From: an uncultured bacterium
GTDB lineage: Bacteria > Actinomycetota > Coriobacteriia > Coriobacteriales > Eggerthellaceae
Direction of reading: 5' to 3'
Assembly: GCA_905214325.1 (NCBI GenBank)
Contig: CAJMLT010000054.1
Span: 1 to 7,213, forward strand
DNA length: 7,213 nt
Of this stretch, positions 5,641 through 7,213 are shown piece after piece. Each line of letters starts with the position of its first letter. Within the stretch, counting starts at the first letter, position 1. The notes beneath the pieces are model-generated. The model was not told the DNA's origin and did no database searches. It worked only from the letters and a program-made list of their open reading frames with translations. The position numbers and the translations under genes are program-made.

Positions 5641-6972
5641 ATGAGCTACGTCGATTCAGTGATCGAGAAGGTCAAGGCCAAAAACCCCAATGAGCCTGAA
5701 TTCATTCAGGCTGTCACCGAGGTTCTCACGTCTTTGAAGCCGGTTATCGATTCAAACCCCGAATACCAAAAAGCAGGATTACTCGAGCGTATCGTCGAGC
5801 CGGAGCGCGTGATCATGTTCCGTGTGCCTTGGGTCGACGACGAGGGAACGGTTCAGGTGAACCGTGGTTTCCGCGTGCAGTTCAACAGCTGCCTCGGGCC
5901 TTACAAGGGCGGGTTGCGTCTGCATCCGTCGGTCAATCTCGGCATCATCAAGTTCCTCGGTTTCGAGCAGATTTTCAAGAACAGCCTCACAACGCTTCCC
6001 ATGGGCGGCGGCAAGGGTGGTTGCGATTTCGATCCCAAGGGTAAATCGGATGCCGAAGTCATGCGTTTCTGCCAGTCTTTCATGACCGAACTCTGCAAGC
6101 ACATCGGAGCCGACACCGATGTTCCCGCCGGAGACATCGGAACGGGTGCTCGTGAAATCGGGTATATGTTCGGTCAGTATAAGCGCATCCGTAACGTCTG
6201 GGAGGGCGTGCTCACCGGTAAAGGTCTTTCCTATGGTGGCTCGCTTGCCCGTACCGAAGCGACCGGCTATGGCCTGGTCTATTTCGTTGAGGAATATCTG
6301 AAGTGCAACGGTGATTCCTTCGTCGGTAAGACCGTTTCCATTTCCGGTTCCGGCAATGTCGCTATCTATGCGACGCAGAAAGCCCAGGAACTCGGCGCCA
6401 AGGTTGTTACGCTTTCCGATTCCACGGGTTGGGTGTACGACCCCAACGGCATTCAGCTCGACGTGGTAAAGCAGATCAAAGAAGTCGAGCGTGGTCGTAT
6501 CTCCGAATACGCGAAACGCGTCGAAGGAGTGGAATACCACGAGGGTCGCGGTGTCTGGTCGGTTCCCGTCGATATTGCACTTCCCTGTGCCACGCAAAAC
6601 GAACTGCTCATCGACGATGCGAAGGCACTGGTTGCCAACGGGTGCAAGATCGTCGCCGAGGGCGCTAATATGCCGACCACCATGGATGCCACCCAATATC
6701 TTCAGGCCAATGGAGTGGTATTCTGTCCCGGCAAAGCCGCCAACGCGGGTGGTGTCGCTACGTCCGGTCTTGAGATGTCTCAGAATTCAGAGCGTCTGAG
6801 CTGGAGCTTCGACGAAGTCGATGCGAAGCTCAAAGGTATCATGGTGAATATCTTCCATGCAGCCGACGATGCGGCTCGTGAGTACGGTGTTGAGGGTGAC
6901 TATGTTGCCGGTGCCAACATCGCCGGTTTCAAGAAGCTTGCCGACGCTATGCTTGCGCAGGGAATCGTCTAA
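5641..6972 (+). CDS. gdhA: Glutamate dehydrogenase, small hexameric type, probably NADP-dependent
   Basis: The enzyme catalyses the reversible reductive amination of 2-oxoglutarate with ammonia to L-glutamate, in the cytoplasm. It has 443 residues, typical of the approximately 450-residue hexameric bacterial enzymes. The N terminus through the active site closely resembles the Clostridium symbiosum enzyme as I remember it. Substrate-binding and catalytic residues fall at the same numbers: K89 (GPYKGGLR), K113, K125 (PMGGGKGG) and D165 (PAGDIGTGAREIGYM). The nucleotide-binding fold has the fingerprint SGSGNVA (235-241), followed by LSDSTG (258-263), closer to NADP-type enzymes such as E. coli GdhA than to the NAD-type clostridial GFGNVA. 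The C-terminal GLEMSQNSERLSW and VAGANIAGF blocks are intact. The start is 4 nt after a perfect AGGAGG. It has its own promoter region and terminator, so it is a single-gene unit. Cofactor preference is inference. Confidence 0.96.
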   Translation: MSYVDSVIEKVKAKNPNEPEFIQAVTEVLTSLKPVIDSNPEYQKAGLLERIVEPERVIMFRVPWVDDEGTVQVNRGFRVQFNSCLGPYKGGLRLHPSVNLGIIKFLGFEQIFKNSLTTLPMGGGKGGCDFDPKGKSDAEVMRFCQSFMTELCKHIGADTDVPAGDIGTGAREIGYMFGQYKRIRNVWEGVLTGKGLSYGGSLARTEATGYGLVYFVEEYLKCNGDSFVGKTVSISGSGNVAIYATQKAQELGAKVVTLSDSTGWVYDPNGIQLDVVKQIKEVERGRISEYAKRVEGVEYHEGRGVWSVPVDIALPCATQNELLIDDAKALVANGCKIVAEGANMPTTMDATQYLQANGVVFCPGKAANAGGVATSGLEMSQNSERLSWSFDEVDAKLKGIMVNIFHAADDAAREYGVEGDYVAGANIAGFKKLADAMLAQGIV

Positions 6973-6996
6973 GGTTTTGTGCCATCGTTGATTCTG

Positions 6997-7024
6997 AGGG
7001 CCCACTTCGGTGGGCCCTTTTATT
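6997..7024 (+). terminator. Intrinsic terminator of gdhA with UUCG loop
   Basis: A perfect 9-bp GC-rich stem (AGGGCCCAC at 6997-7005 with GTGGGCCCT at 7010-7018) is capped by the very stable tetraloop TTCG (7006-7009) and followed by the T tract TTTATTT. It begins 25 nt after the gdhA stop. On the opposite strand no T tract follows, so it should act mainly for gdhA. Confidence 0.93.
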
Positions 7025-7095
7025 TCGGCGTCATGGGTGATGAAGGCGCGATTTCTTTTTGCTGCGGGAGCAGGAGGGGTTCTTCGAGAGACGCC

Positions 7096-7213
7096 CTATA
7101 AAGCCTTGAGAACGGTGAGTTCTTCGGGGTGTAGTGAGATATCGAGATTCGTATCGAAAAGCGGCTCTCCGTCGATTTGGGCGGCGATGGGGCGTTTGAG
7201 GGCCAGATGGAGG
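7096..7213 (-). CDS. C-terminal fragment of a probable diacylglycerol/lipid kinase
   Basis: Only the last 38 codons are visible on the minus strand, ending with TAG at 7098-7096; the gene continues past the right edge. The translated tail contains AAQIDGEPLFDTNLDISLHPEE in its middle (quoted in parts: AAQIDGEPL, then LDISLHPEE, then LTVLKAL). The pattern (V/I)DGE(P)... followed by a short beta segment, hP..L.V, is the characteristic C-terminal end of the DgkB/YegS diacylglycerol and lipid kinase family, where this small beta-sandwich closes the protein. Such enzymes phosphorylate diacylglycerol or related lipids with ATP at the membrane. The gene runs convergently toward gdhA and shows no clear terminator of its own within the 77 nt before the gdhA hairpin. 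The call rests on a short stretch and could be wrong. Confidence 0.6.
   Translation of the reverse strand, partial: LHLALKRPIAAQIDGEPLFDTNLDISLHPEELTVLKAL

Noticed and set aside
5779..6696. Open frame of 305 codons on the minus strand inside gdhA
   Set aside because: It is fully antisense to a gene with every expected GDH motif. Its translation shows no recognisable domain, and it fits the codon bias of the sense gene (few codons that read as stops on the reverse strand).
7027..7095. Distant inverted repeat GGCGTC (7027-7032) and GACGCC (7090-7095)
   Set aside because: Six bases separated by 57 nt are easily found by chance, and no further pairing supports it.

Overview
The window reads as an ordinary bacterial chromosome segment, densely packed with housekeeping and amino-acid metabolism genes. 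It holds seven plus-strand genes, the first cut by the left edge, and the tail of one minus-strand gene cut by the right edge. By eye the GC content is a little above 50%, Shine-Dalgarno sites are mostly strong, and no mobile elements, CRISPR arrays, tRNAs or rRNAs are visible. The gene set (high-affinity phosphate uptake, ornithine carbamoyltransferase, D-amino-acid aminotransferase, ArgRS, a clostridial-type glutamate dehydrogenase) and the protein flavour suggest a Gram-positive, amino-acid-using anaerobe. An actinobacterial Coriobacteriia-like host is my best guess, but this is inference from memory and not proven by the sequence.

Layout. (1) 1-1735: the 3' part of a pst operon, pstA (partial) - pstB - phoU, translationally coupled (8-nt overlap, then a 1-nt gap) and closed by a hairpin at 1763-1786. 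(2) 1736-1864: a short intergenic stretch with that terminator, a candidate extended -10 promoter and a small leader hairpin. (3) 1865-5480: a probable operon of argF/arcB-type ornithine carbamoyltransferase, a class IV D-amino-acid aminotransferase and argS, with gaps of 9 and 40 nt, closed by a strong terminator at 5523-5561. (4) 5562-5640: an AT-rich promoter region, then gdhA (5641-6972) as a single-gene unit ending in a UUCG-loop terminator at 6997-7018. (5) 7019-7213: a short convergent spacer and the last 38 codons of a minus-strand gene that looks like a diacylglycerol/lipid kinase.

How they work together. PstA and PstB form the membrane channel and ATPase of the phosphate importer, and PhoU is its usual regulatory partner. 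The second cluster brings together ornithine/citrulline/carbamoyl-phosphate metabolism, arginine charging onto tRNA, and D-amino-acid (probably D-glutamate/D-alanine) interconversion. GdhA links ammonia, 2-oxoglutarate and glutamate, which the transaminase also uses. I found no convincing undescribed system. The points most worth a second look are the argF-dat-argS gene order, the internal promoter-like sequence before argS, and residues hinting at a catabolic role for the carbamoyltransferase.
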